Shown piece after piece: positions 1 through 8,278 of a DNA stretch of 23,352 bases. The position numbers and the translations under genes are program-made. The stretch lies in contig CAZUAH010000193.1 of assembly GCA_964617665.1 (NCBI GenBank), forward strand, positions 1-23,352. Direction: 5' to 3'. Position 1 is the first letter of the stretch. Every line of letters begins with the position of its first letter. The notes under the pieces were generated by a model. The model saw nothing but the letters and a program-made list of their open reading frames with translations, was not told the origin of the DNA and made no database searches. The stretch is from JADHUC01 sp964617665. Lineage in GTDB: Bacteria > Planctomycetota > Planctomycetia > Pirellulales > Pirellulaceae.

Positions 1-32
1 CCCCTATTCTAGTACCTGCCCCCGCCGCCGCC

Positions 33-185
33 TTATTTATGCGTGAGCTGTTCAAAGTCCGCCGGGTCGTCCTCGATCACCAGGACACAGCAACGTCTGG
101 TTATCTTGCCCGTCTGATCTGCGTCGGGACTCAGCGAGAACGTGTCTGACGACGAATCTTCATCGAGCCAGTTCTTGTCGGCCAT
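33..185 (-). pseudogene. truncated receiver-domain stub (small ORF)
   Basis: A 50-residue ORF runs from ATG at 185 to TAA at 33. Its first 30 residues are polar and acidic. The last 20 contain CCVLVIEDDPADFEQL, which matches the first beta strand and acidic pair (E-D-D) of a CheY-like receiver domain. The ORF then stops after LTHK, so the phospho-acceptor Asp, the Thr/Ser and the Lys of a functional receiver are all missing. A weak AAGGG lies about 9-10 bases before the ATG. It is best read as the remnant of a response regulator or of a larger sensor protein. A genuine small protein is possible but less likely. It lies divergent to the sensor kinase beginning near 499, which itself starts with a receiver. 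Confidence 0.4.
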
Positions 186-498
186 TGCGGCTCGCCCTTC
201 GGTGATCAGTTATCAGTGGCCAGGGATCAGCGGTCAGAATTGGGTAAGGATTTATTCCGGGGCGCGAATCGTTAATCTGGGCATCCCCCAGATAGCCAGC
301 ATACGTCTAATAGACCAAGGCCGCAACACACCAATACATGAGATTGTGTAAGTTGCAGGCTGCCCGTGGCAACCCAACGAAGGAACACGTCAACCGGTTG
401 GTGGAGAAGCATCATAGAGGATAAGATTAAGCTACTGCGATATGTAATTCATTGCTTTTCGTTTGATGGCCGCCAGTGCCGGGAATAGACTGAATCTC
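186..498. other. intergenic region between receiver stub and sensor kinase
   Basis: This stretch of about 310 bases has no convincing gene. A plus-strand reading frame across 142-351 opens with GTG but is antisense to the receiver stub and resembles no protein I know. The only clear structure is the heptad repeat at 207-241. The promoter of the downstream sensor kinase should lie here, but I see no box pair good enough to mark. Confidence 0.5.
207..241. repeat. degenerate heptad repeat, CAGNNNN x5
   Basis: CAG occurs at 207, 214, 221, 228 and 235, giving an exact 7-base period over five units (CAGTTAT, CAGTGGC, CAGGGAT, CAGCGGT, CAGAATT). The four variable bases differ between units. This resembles the short heptameric tandem repeats known from some bacterial intergenic regions. 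It lies just upstream of the start of the truncated receiver ORF. Function is unknown. Confidence 0.6.
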
Positions 499-2628
499 AT
501 GGCAACGAGGATCTTGATTGTAGAAGACGAACTAATTGTAGCGCAGGACCTGCGAGGCAGCCTGGAAGCGCTCGATTACGAGGTATGCGGTATCGTGGAC
601 TCGGGAGAGGCCGCGCTCGAAAAAGCGGAAGCTCTCCGTCCCGAACTCGTGCTGATGGACATTGTCTTGGCGGGCGAGATGCCCGGGACAGAGGCTGCCG
701 GGCTAATTCGGCAACGTTTCGGTACCCCAGTCGTGTATCTGACCGCCTACACGGATGATGAAACTCTGGCAAGAGCCGGCGTCACGGATCCTTCGGGTTA
801 CATCGTCAAACCGTTTCAGGACAAAGAACTTCGGAGCGTTGTCGAAATCGCGCTCCACAAGGCCCGGATTGAAACTGAACGTAGGCAAGCCGTGGAAGCT
901 TTGCGAAGCAGCGAAAATAGCTTCCGCGAAATGGCCGAATCCGTTCGCAAAGTGTTCTGGTTGTTCGACTGGACTAATCAAAAAGTCATCTACGTCAGTC
1001 CGGCGTACGAGAAAATCTGGAATCGTCCGCTTCAGGACTTGTATGAACGGTACGAGGAGTGGATCGCCAGCATTCATCCCGACGACCGCGAATTTGCCGC
1101 CCAGTCTTTTGCGCGGATCGCAGAAACGGGGGGAGGAGAAGCAAGAGAGTACCGAATCGAACGCCCGGATGGATCCATTCGCTGGATATCGGACGAGGGC
1201 TTCGCAGTCTACGACGACTCTGGCAACGTCTACCGCATCGCCGGAGTCGCAACGGACATCACGGCACACAAACTGGTTCTGGAGGAACTGAGAAACTCAC
1301 GTGACGACATGGAAAGCCGTGTGGAGGTTGCCACGGCTGAACTCCGCGCCGCAAACACAAACCTGGAAAGCGAAATCGAGGAACGAAAACGAGCAGAGAC
1401 GGCCCTCCAAGAGCAACTTGCTTTTGAAAGAGTCGTTGCGGAGATCTCCGGCTGGTTTATTGGTGTTCGGGGCGGCAAGATCGATGCGAGGATTTACGAT
1501 GCGTTGGGGCGAATCGCTGCCTTCTACGATGTCGACGGCGTTTCCTTTGTCGAGTTCTCTATGGACAAGAAGGCGTTTGAAAGGCGGCATACCTGGACAC
1601 GAGACTCCCAGACAGCGGTACGCATCGCAGAGACAGCTCGAAATACCAAGTTCCCTAATATCATCCCGCACCTGCTTGACAAAGGCGAACTTGTCTTTGA
1701 GAACGTGCAGGAGCATCCGGATTGGCCGGAAGAACTGGAGTACCTGAGGCTCGTCGAGTATCAAGCAGCCGCCATTGTCGCCGTTGCTGTGGAAGAGGAA
1801 TCGCTTTTCGATATAAGCATTGCTTCCAAGATCCAGCGTATCTGGCCCGATGATGTAGTGTCGCGTCTTCGGCTTCTCGGCGAGATTCTTGCCTATGCCG
1901 TAACTCGCAAACGCGCAGAAGACCGGGCGCAGGCCGAACAGGAATTGCTTCGAAAGATGCTTGCTGTGCAGGAGCGAGATCGTCGAACCGTGGCACACGA
2001 CATTCATGACGATTTGCTTCAGTGCGCCATAGCTGCTCGTATGCAACTGGAGGCAGCGTGCAGGGCCATGGAAACGCAAAGCGAAGCTGTGCAACGGCGA
2101 CTAGGGACGGTGCATCAGCTACTCCAGCGCGCGTCCGCCGAAGGACGTCGCATAGTCAACGAGCAAAGTTCCGCCGTCATCGAAAAGGAAGGGGTCGTCC
2201 ACGCCATCCGAGACTTGGTTGCCGACGAGATAACCCAAGACGGTCAGAAGGTGATGTTTCATCACGACGTGCAGTTCGACCGGTTGGATCCGAGGCTGGA
2301 GAATACCGTGTTTCGAATCGTCCAAGAGTGTTTGAACAACGTCAGACGACATAGCCAAGCCGACCATGCCGTAGTGCGTTTGGTGCAAAGCGACGATCAC
2401 TTGAGCATCCAGGTCTCCGATCAGGGAGTGGGATTCGATCCTGCGCGAGTGTCCGAACAGTGTTTTGGCCTTTATGGAATCTGTGAAAGGGCGCGGCTTT
2501 TCGGTGGCCACGCGACCATCGACAGTTCGTCCGGAAAAGGAACCCAGGTCACCGTTGAACTTCCCGTCACTCTGAATGGCGAGGACGAGAAAGCCGAAGA
2601 TTGGGCCTCCCGTCCAAGAACTTTGTAG
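499..2628 (+). CDS. sensor histidine kinase with N-terminal receiver, PAS and GAF-like domains
   Basis: A 709-residue cytoplasmic histidine kinase of the NarX/DesK (HPK7, HisKA_3) class. From ATG 499, residues 5-125 form a receiver with the acidic pair (VEDE), phospho-acceptor D54 and K104. A PAS fold covers about 140-255, followed by a coiled coil at about 265-310. Residues 310-475 look GAF-like. The dimerization region carries ERDRRTVAHDIHD with H503 as probable phospho-acceptor. A C-terminal HATPase has N613 (QECLNN), DQGVGF near 641 and FGLYGICERA near 656. No transmembrane segment is visible. The frame extends upstream to TTG 463 and ATG 466. I prefer ATG 499 because the receiver then begins at the usual place. 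No strong ribosome site supports any choice. The next kinase gene starts 46 bases downstream, so co-transcription is likely. There is no output domain; with a receiver at its own N-terminus the protein may be controlled by a partner kinase. Confidence 0.9.
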   Translation: MATRILIVEDELIVAQDLRGSLEALDYEVCGIVDSGEAALEKAEALRPELVLMDIVLAGEMPGTEAAGLIRQRFGTPVVYLTAYTDDETLARAGVTDPSGYIVKPFQDKELRSVVEIALHKARIETERRQAVEALRSSENSFREMAESVRKVFWLFDWTNQKVIYVSPAYEKIWNRPLQDLYERYEEWIASIHPDDREFAAQSFARIAETGGGEAREYRIERPDGSIRWISDEGFAVYDDSGNVYRIAGVATDITAHKLVLEELRNSRDDMESRVEVATAELRAANTNLESEIEERKRAETALQEQLAFERVVAEISGWFIGVRGGKIDARIYDALGRIAAFYDVDGVSFVEFSMDKKAFERRHTWTRDSQTAVRIAETARNTKFPNIIPHLLDKGELVFENVQEHPDWPEELEYLRLVEYQAAAIVAVAVEEESLFDISIASKIQRIWPDDVVSRLRLLGEILAYAVTRKRAEDRAQAEQELLRKMLAVQERDRRTVAHDIHDDLLQCAIAARMQLEAACRAMETQSEAVQRRLGTVHQLLQRASAEGRRIVNEQSSAVIEKEGVVHAIRDLVADEITQDGQKVMFHHDVQFDRLDPRLENTVFRIVQECLNNVRRHSQADHAVVRLVQSDDHLSIQVSDQGVGFDPARVSEQCFGLYGICERARLFGGHATIDSSSGKGTQVTVELPVTLNGEDEKAEDWASRPRTL

Positions 2629-2674
2629 ACGGCGGGCTGATCGCATACGATTCCCTCTAGCTGGAATCCTGACC

Positions 2675-5476
2675 ATGCGCGAGAGCGACGATTCAAAATC
2701 AAAGGTGACACGCGACGCTGGAGAGAAGGAGCTTACTTCGGACCAACAGCTTGGTCTCTTCGAGCGGTTCATCGCGGACGCCGGAATCGGCATTGGAATG
2801 GCGGATCTCGACGGTCGGATCACATACGTGAACCAGACTGTGTGCAAGCTGTTGGGACGTGAGTCCGAGGAGTTGGTGGGCACGTTATTCTGGCTGCAGT
2901 ATCCGACTCCGATTCGCGAACGGCTGACCAACGAGATCGTGCCGAGTGTGCTTGAGGGCAAGCAGTGGAAAGGCGAACTGGCGTTGCTGACAAAGGACGG
3001 TCGGCACGTTCCAACGCTGGAGAACATCTTCCTGATTCGCGATGGCGATGGGAATCCTCTGTACTTTGCGGACGTGATCACCGACATCACGGAACATAAA
3101 GACACACAGGCGAAATTCGAGCAGTCTCGCTACTTGCTCGACTCGCTGATGGACTACTTGCCGCACAACATCTATTTCAAAGATGCGGAAAGCTGCTTCA
3201 TCCGAATCAATAAGGCACTGACCGAGTGTTTCGGGCTGAATGAGCCGTCAGAAGCGTTCGGAAAGAACGACTTTGATTTTTTCACGGAAGAACACGCTCG
3301 ACCGGCGATGGCCGACGAGCAGCAAATCATACGAACCGGCAAACCAATTCTCGAGAAGGAGGAAGAGGAGACATGGTCGGATCGCCCGACGACGTGGGCG
3401 GTGACGACCAAGATGCCTTTGTACGACGAGCGGGGCAAGGTTGTCGGCACGTTCGGTGTGTCTCGCGATATCACCGCTCAAAGGCAAGCGCAAGAGGCGT
3501 TGCGGACGAGCGAGATGAGGTACAGGACTTTGTACGATTCGTCGCGTGACGCCATCATGGTGTTGACCCCAACCGAAGGTTTCCTTAGTGGAAACCCCGC
3601 CGCGATCAAGATCTTCGGGTGTCGCGACGAAGAGGAGTTCACCTCATGTACGCCAGCCGACCTGTCTCCCGAATACCAGCCCGATGGAGTCCTTTCCGGC
3701 GCAAAAGCGCAGCAGATGATGGCTACGGCCATGAAGGAGGGCTCGCACTTCTTTGAATGGAAACACAGAAGAATCGACGATAGCGAGTTCTTTGCTACGG
3801 TACTGCTCACTCGATTGGAGTTGGAGGGCAAAGAGTATCTGCAGGCAACGGTTCGCGATATCACGGACCAGAAACTCGCGGCCGAAGAGTTGCGTGTCGC
3901 CAAAGAAGCCGCTGAAGCCGCCAACGAAGCGAAGAGTGAGTTCCTGGCTCGCATGAGCCACGAGATCCGCACTCCCATGAACGCCGTGATTGGCATGACG
4001 GAGCTTCTACTGGACACCGACATGTCACCCACCCAGCACGAGTACTTGGGATTGGTACGAGAATCAGCCGAGTCGCTGCTGTCGGTGATCAACGACATCC
4101 TTGACTTCTCGCGGATCGAGGCCGACAAATTGGAACTTGGATCAACGACCTTCGACGTGCGCGAGAGTCTCGGCGATACGATGAAGGCACTTGGTATTCG
4201 TGCTCATGCCGAGAATCTGGAACTGGCCTGTCGCTTCGCATCCGAAGTTCCCGAAAGGCTGGTTGGAGACTTGGACCGGCTGCGGCAGATCATCGTGAAC
4301 CTGGTCGGGAATGCGATTAAGTTCACCGACGAAGGGGAAGTGCTCCTGAACGTCGAGGTGGAGTCGAGGTCCGATAACGACGTCGATCTTCACTTTTCCG
4401 TGACGGACACTGGGATTGGTATACCTCCGGAGAAATGCTCCACGATTTTCGATGCGTTCGAGCAAGTGGATGGCTCTCGAACGCGCAAATTCGGCGGCAG
4501 CGGTTTGGGCTTGGCTATTTGCTCGAGACTCGTTGGTATGATGGGCGGCCAGATTTGGCTGGAAAGCGAAGTTGATCGCGGCAGCACATTCCATTTCATG
4601 GTCCCGTTCGTCGTTCAAATGGACGACTCGGCCAAGCCGCCGTCCGTCGAGCCCGCTGTACTGGAGAACATGCCCGTACTGGTTGTGGACGACAATGCCA
4701 CAAACCGTCGCATACTGAGTGAAATGCTCGGCCGCTGGACATTGAAGCCAACTGCAACGCCTGACGTAGCCACCGGGCTTGAACGGTTGCGACAAGCAGC
4801 ACAAACGGGTGCACCCTATCGGCTCGTCCTTACCGACCTCCATATGCCCGAAAGAGATGGGTTCGCATTAGTTGAGGAGATAAGACAGGACAGCGAACTT
4901 CAGGACGCGATCGTCATCATGCTGACCTCCGGCGATGACGTCGGTGACCTTGACCGCTGCGAGCAGCTTGGAGTCGCCGCCCGCCTGTTGAAACCCATCA
5001 AGCAGTCCGAGCTGTTCGACGCGATTATGCAGTCCCTTGGGGAATGCGTTTTCGAGTCGGAGCCTTTGGAAGTAGACGCTCCAGAAAGAGAGCAACGATC
5101 CCTGGATGTCTTGGTCGCCGAAGACAGCCTTGTCAATCAGAAACTAGTAAAAGCGATTCTCGATGGAAGAGGGCATCGGGTGACGTTGGCCAGCGACGGC
5201 GAGGAAGCGCTAACGGCAGTACAGGACCAGAATTTCGACGTGGTTCTGATGGATGTGCAGATGCCCGTCATGGACGGCTTCGAGGCGGTAGCCAAGATCC
5301 GCGAGATGGAGCGGAGCAACGGCGGGCACACTCCAATCGTCGCTCTGACCGCGCACGCAATGAAGGGTGATCGGGAACGCTGCCTGGAAGCCGGCATGGA
5401 TGGGTATGTGTCCAAGCCTATACACTCGAAGCAGCTGTTCGAGGTCATCGCAACCGTGTTGGAGACGGCGCAATAG
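2675..5476 (+). CDS. hybrid sensor histidine kinase (PAS x3, HisKA, HATPase, two receivers)
   Basis: A 933-residue cytoplasmic hybrid kinase. Three PAS domains cover about 25-145, 150-272 and 282-400, each ending with a D-I-T motif typical of PAC segments. HisKA has SHEIRTPMNAVIG with H429. HATPase has N546 (NLVGNAIKF), DTGIGI at 578 and GGSGLGLAI at 607-615. Receiver 1 (667-787) has D721 and K773. Receiver 2 (811-930) has D860 and K914. No Hpt domain or transmembrane helix is present, so a separate phosphotransfer protein or regulator must complete the relay. The open frame reaches back to 2576 inside the previous gene. ATG 2675 is chosen because it removes that overlap and places the first PAS close to the N-terminus; its ribosome site (GGAA about 11 bases away) is weak. 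The upstream sensor kinase ends 46 bases earlier. The two may form a branched network. Confidence 0.92.
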   Translation: MRESDDSKSKVTRDAGEKELTSDQQLGLFERFIADAGIGIGMADLDGRITYVNQTVCKLLGRESEELVGTLFWLQYPTPIRERLTNEIVPSVLEGKQWKGELALLTKDGRHVPTLENIFLIRDGDGNPLYFADVITDITEHKDTQAKFEQSRYLLDSLMDYLPHNIYFKDAESCFIRINKALTECFGLNEPSEAFGKNDFDFFTEEHARPAMADEQQIIRTGKPILEKEEEETWSDRPTTWAVTTKMPLYDERGKVVGTFGVSRDITAQRQAQEALRTSEMRYRTLYDSSRDAIMVLTPTEGFLSGNPAAIKIFGCRDEEEFTSCTPADLSPEYQPDGVLSGAKAQQMMATAMKEGSHFFEWKHRRIDDSEFFATVLLTRLELEGKEYLQATVRDITDQKLAAEELRVAKEAAEAANEAKSEFLARMSHEIRTPMNAVIGMTELLLDTDMSPTQHEYLGLVRESAESLLSVINDILDFSRIEADKLELGSTTFDVRESLGDTMKALGIRAHAENLELACRFASEVPERLVGDLDRLRQIIVNLVGNAIKFTDEGEVLLNVEVESRSDNDVDLHFSVTDTGIGIPPEKCSTIFDAFEQVDGSRTRKFGGSGLGLAICSRLVGMMGGQIWLESEVDRGSTFHFMVPFVVQMDDSAKPPSVEPAVLENMPVLVVDDNATNRRILSEMLGRWTLKPTATPDVATGLERLRQAAQTGAPYRLVLTDLHMPERDGFALVEEIRQDSELQDAIVIMLTSGDDVGDLDRCEQLGVAARLLKPIKQSELFDAIMQSLGECVFESEPLEVDAPEREQRSLDVLVAEDSLVNQKLVKAILDGRGHRVTLASDGEEALTAVQDQNFDVVLMDVQMPVMDGFEAVAKIREMERSNGGHTPIVALTAHAMKGDRERCLEAGMDGYVSKPIHSKQLFEVIATVLETAQ

Positions 5477-5543
5477 TGGATCGAGCCGACTTGGGAAGAT
5501 TCCTCCATCGCCGCCCACCTGACGGTCTGCAGCCCGCCCATAG

Positions 5544-5939
5544 CTAGTAGTCTGCGTACGACTTCTCTTCGATCAGCTTTGACCCAAGCAGTTCGTTTAT
5601 TTCTCGTTTGAACGCCGCGCGTTTGTCGTTGCTGTGGTAGACGGACCGGGCCAGCTCGATGAATTTTGGGCCGAAATCCTCTTGACGCTCGCAATCTCGG
5701 ATGTCGTCTTCGATGTCCCAGATAGCCTCGTTGACTTCTCGCAACTTCGCGGTCAGTTCATCCAGCGCTGGGGGCGATTGCATCGCATCGTCCCGAGCCT
5801 TCTCAAGCACTTCCAATTCGACCCGTACGTTGTTTCGCTTCTCTTCGTCGGTGATGCGTTCCGTTTTAATCTCCAGGATCGTGATCTTGTCGATCAACTC
5901 GCCCGGTGCGACTTCAACCAGGATGGGTTTTGCATCCAC
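5544..5939 (-). CDS. DUF6165-like small protein
   Basis: A 131-residue protein starting at GTG 5939, preceded by a perfect GGAGG at 5948-5952 with 8 bases spacing. This settles the start: the frame is open further upstream to 6173 but that part lies inside the preceding gene and reads as nonsense. The N-terminus (ILVEVAPGELIDKITILEIK) matches my recollection of the DUF6165 family, whose members begin with a V-x-P-G-E-L-I-D-K-x-T-I-L-E-I-K signature. The rest is helical and strongly charged. No catalytic motif is apparent. It lies directly downstream of the TPR/glycosyltransferase/FkbM gene (stop 5995), 55 bases away and on the same strand, so it is probably in the same operon and may act in the same glycan or surface pathway. 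Biochemical function is unknown. Confidence 0.8.
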   Translation of the reverse strand: MDAKPILVEVAPGELIDKITILEIKTERITDEEKRNNVRVELEVLEKARDDAMQSPPALDELTAKLREVNEAIWDIEDDIRDCERQEDFGPKFIELARSVYHSNDKRAAFKREINELLGSKLIEEKSYADY

Positions 5940-5994
5940 TATTAGATCCTCCGTGTTTGCTGTTCCGTATCGTCGTGTCTCGTGCGTGGCCAAC

Positions 5995-8187
5995 TCATTG
6001 CACTTGCCAGTCGCTTTCGGGCGTCTCGATTCGTCGAAGACCTGCGATAGACGACTTGACCGACGAATGGATACACAACATGTTCGCTGATACGATTCGG
6101 CCAAATTCGTTCGAGGAATTGCCGAAGTAGTTGTCTGGATTGAACAAAGGCGGCAGGTGCCAGTAAAGGTCATAGCCCAGCGACATGATGTATTCGATCA
6201 GGGCCGCCGAGTTTTCCTTGCGGTCGTTCTCGACGTAAAGGATTGGCCGGCAGTTTCCAATGGTCTCTGCCGCGCCTTTCAGGACGTTCAATTCCATGCC
6301 CTCAACATCAGCCTTCAGTAGGTCGCAACGGGGCAGCTTCAACGAGTCGACGGTCGTCACAGCTACGCTTTCGCCATTTTCGTAATCGCCGAGCCCAAGA
6401 CCGGCAAAGTTCTGTTCTGAATTGTAGTCCAGCGATGGTACAACGATCCGGCCCGATGCTTCCCCCACGGCTTCCGGACGACAGTGCACGTTGGTGCGCC
6501 CATTCAGTGCCACGTTGGCGCAAAGTGTCTGAAAGACAAGACGCTGCGGTTCGAAGGCATAGACGATGCCCCCTTCGCCCACCAACTCGGACAACACCAG
6601 CGTGTGAGCGCCATAGTTTGCGCCCGCTTCTACCACAATATTTCCCGGTTGGACGAGTTGCCGGAACAGATCACATTCGCCTTCTGAAAACTCGCCGTAA
6701 CGATCCAGCGAACGCCCGACATACTTGTCGTGACGATTGTACAGCATCATCCCGTCACGCGTGCGGGTCAGACGGTTCATGCCGCTGGTGGCTAGGCGGT
6801 ATTCTTCCGGCCGTTTCGGCCGGACGGTTGGAAACTGATTGCGCAGCTCTTCTGCTATTCGTCGAAACACGCTTGGCCAGTCGCCCACACTGGTCTGCCG
6901 AAAGAGCCGCATGGTGGGATACCATGGTGTGTCTTCGCCCTCTAACTGCCAGGGCCAATGCGGCACGTTTGCCAAAGCGAGCCAAACCGGTACGCCCAAT
7001 GCACCGGCGACATGAGCGATCGCCGTATCCGGTGCGATCAACAGGTCCAGGCTCTTCAAGACGGCCGCCGTATCCATGAACGCGCCTGACGTCTCGTCCA
7101 GCCGGTCTCCCAAGTGGATGACATCCAAACGACCGCCCAGCGTATCCAACTGTTCGACGCCGGCACCTTTCTGCAAGCTGAAGAACCGAAGACCCTTCAA
7201 TTGGCCCAACAACGCCATTTCCGTCAGCGGCACGCTGCGCATGCGGTCGGCGTGATAGCCTGGATTGCCTTGCCAGAAGACGCCTATCTTCACTCCGTCG
7301 TACGCATCCAGTTCCTGTTTCCATTGGTCGACCAATCCCGGATTGGCCGAGAGATACGGTACGTTCCCAGGAAACGTGTCCAGGTCGTCGCTTAGAATTC
7401 CGGGCACGTCCAACAGCGGTACGAACACGTCAAATGGTGGCGGGTCTTCGTCGATTTTGACCAGCGCATCCACGCCTGGGCAACTTGCCATCAGCGGCAA
7501 AAGGGCCTTCTGGCAAGCAACAATGACGCGGCAGTCGTACTTCTTTTTCAACACATCCGCGTAGCGGACGAAGTGGATCGTGTCGCCCAGACCTTGTTCA
7601 GCCGATAGCAGGACGGTCTGCCCGTCGAGCGGTGATCCGTCCCAGATTGGTTGAGAGTACTCAGGAAGCGACACTTGGTCCGTCTTCCAACGCCAGCCAT
7701 ATTCCCGCCAACCGTCCTCGAAGTTCCCTTGCAGCAGCTGAATAACGCCCAGGTTCTTATGTGTCTCAGCGTCGTCGGGAGCGAACTCGAGCGCGCGGCG
7801 ATAGCTGGCTAATGCCTCGTCCAAATGGCCTTCCCAAACCAGAGCAGTCCCTTTGTTCTTGTGTGCGTTCACATAGTCTGGTTTCAGACTTAAAGCGTGA
7901 TCGAAGGCGGCTATAGCCTCGTCCAACCTGCGCTGCAAACGGAGCGTATTGCCGAGATTGTTGAGCGCAACTGGGAAGTCGGGCGTGATTTGAAGTGCCT
8001 TGCGGTATGCGGCGACGGCCTCGGCCAAGCGGTCTTGGTCGTGGCAAGCCATCCCGAAATAACACCACGCGTTGGCGTCCTTCGCGTCGGTCTGGAGTAC
8101 TTGACGATAGATCTTCTCCGCGCCGGCGAGGTCCCCGGCTTGGTGCAGCTTCCATCCGTGAGCCAGTGCGTCAGCGGTTGTTGTCAT
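5995..8187 (-). CDS. TPR-glycosyltransferase (GT9-like)-FkbM methyltransferase fusion
   Basis: A 730-residue three-part protein. Residues 1-170 hold four to five TPR units (e.g. AEKIYRQVLQTDAKDANAW, AVAAYRKALQITPDFPVAL, AIAAFDHALSLKPDYVNAH, ALASYRRALEFAPDDAETH). Residues 185-455 have the fold signature of TPR-linked heptosyltransferase-like (GT9) enzymes: SAEQGLGDTIHFVRY at 195-209, IGVFWQGNPGYHADRMRSVP, and SLDLLIAPDTAIAHVAGALG. Residues 475-705 are an FkbM-type SAM-dependent methyltransferase with VVEAGANYGAHT at 518-529, FEP at 545-547 and LKADVEGMELNVLKGA. The start at ATG 8187 has GAGG 4 bases upstream. Likely role: building or methylating a cell-surface glycan or a glycosylated protein. 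The donor and acceptor cannot be deduced. It probably heads an operon with the DUF6165-like gene. TPR plus glycosyltransferase is common in planctomycetes; having the FkbM part in the same chain is less usual. Confidence 0.9.
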   Translation of the reverse strand: MTTTADALAHGWKLHQAGDLAGAEKIYRQVLQTDAKDANAWCYFGMACHDQDRLAEAVAAYRKALQITPDFPVALNNLGNTLRLQRRLDEAIAAFDHALSLKPDYVNAHKNKGTALVWEGHLDEALASYRRALEFAPDDAETHKNLGVIQLLQGNFEDGWREYGWRWKTDQVSLPEYSQPIWDGSPLDGQTVLLSAEQGLGDTIHFVRYADVLKKKYDCRVIVACQKALLPLMASCPGVDALVKIDEDPPPFDVFVPLLDVPGILSDDLDTFPGNVPYLSANPGLVDQWKQELDAYDGVKIGVFWQGNPGYHADRMRSVPLTEMALLGQLKGLRFFSLQKGAGVEQLDTLGGRLDVIHLGDRLDETSGAFMDTAAVLKSLDLLIAPDTAIAHVAGALGVPVWLALANVPHWPWQLEGEDTPWYPTMRLFRQTSVGDWPSVFRRIAEELRNQFPTVRPKRPEEYRLATSGMNRLTRTRDGMMLYNRHDKYVGRSLDRYGEFSEGECDLFRQLVQPGNIVVEAGANYGAHTLVLSELVGEGGIVYAFEPQRLVFQTLCANVALNGRTNVHCRPEAVGEASGRIVVPSLDYNSEQNFAGLGLGDYENGESVAVTTVDSLKLPRCDLLKADVEGMELNVLKGAAETIGNCRPILYVENDRKENSAALIEYIMSLGYDLYWHLPPLFNPDNYFGNSSNEFGRIVSANMLCIHSSVKSSIAGLRRIETPESDWQVQ

Positions 8188-8278
8188 GTGGCCTCTTCCT
8201 GGGCTGTTTAGACTCTAACTTGGCAACTCTTGTCAGTTTAGTGCGTTTGGCCGGAGGCGAGCAATACGCATTTGGACC

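Noticed and set aside
142..351. 69-residue plus-strand frame starting with GTG
   Set aside because: Its first part is antisense to the receiver stub and the rest spans the heptad repeat; it resembles no protein.
703..1269. Long antisense frames opposite the sensor kinases (also 1297-2094 and 2119-3105)
   Set aside because: They are shadow frames of genes with complete domain signatures; none has a recognisable motif.
5477..5543. Terminator between the convergent hybrid kinase and DUF6165-like genes
   Set aside because: Only a very small GGAA/TTCC pairing is present, without a T-tract.
5940..6173. N-terminal extension of the DUF6165-like protein
   Set aside because: It lies within the upstream fusion gene in another frame; the GGAGG at 5948-5952 marks the GTG 5939 start.
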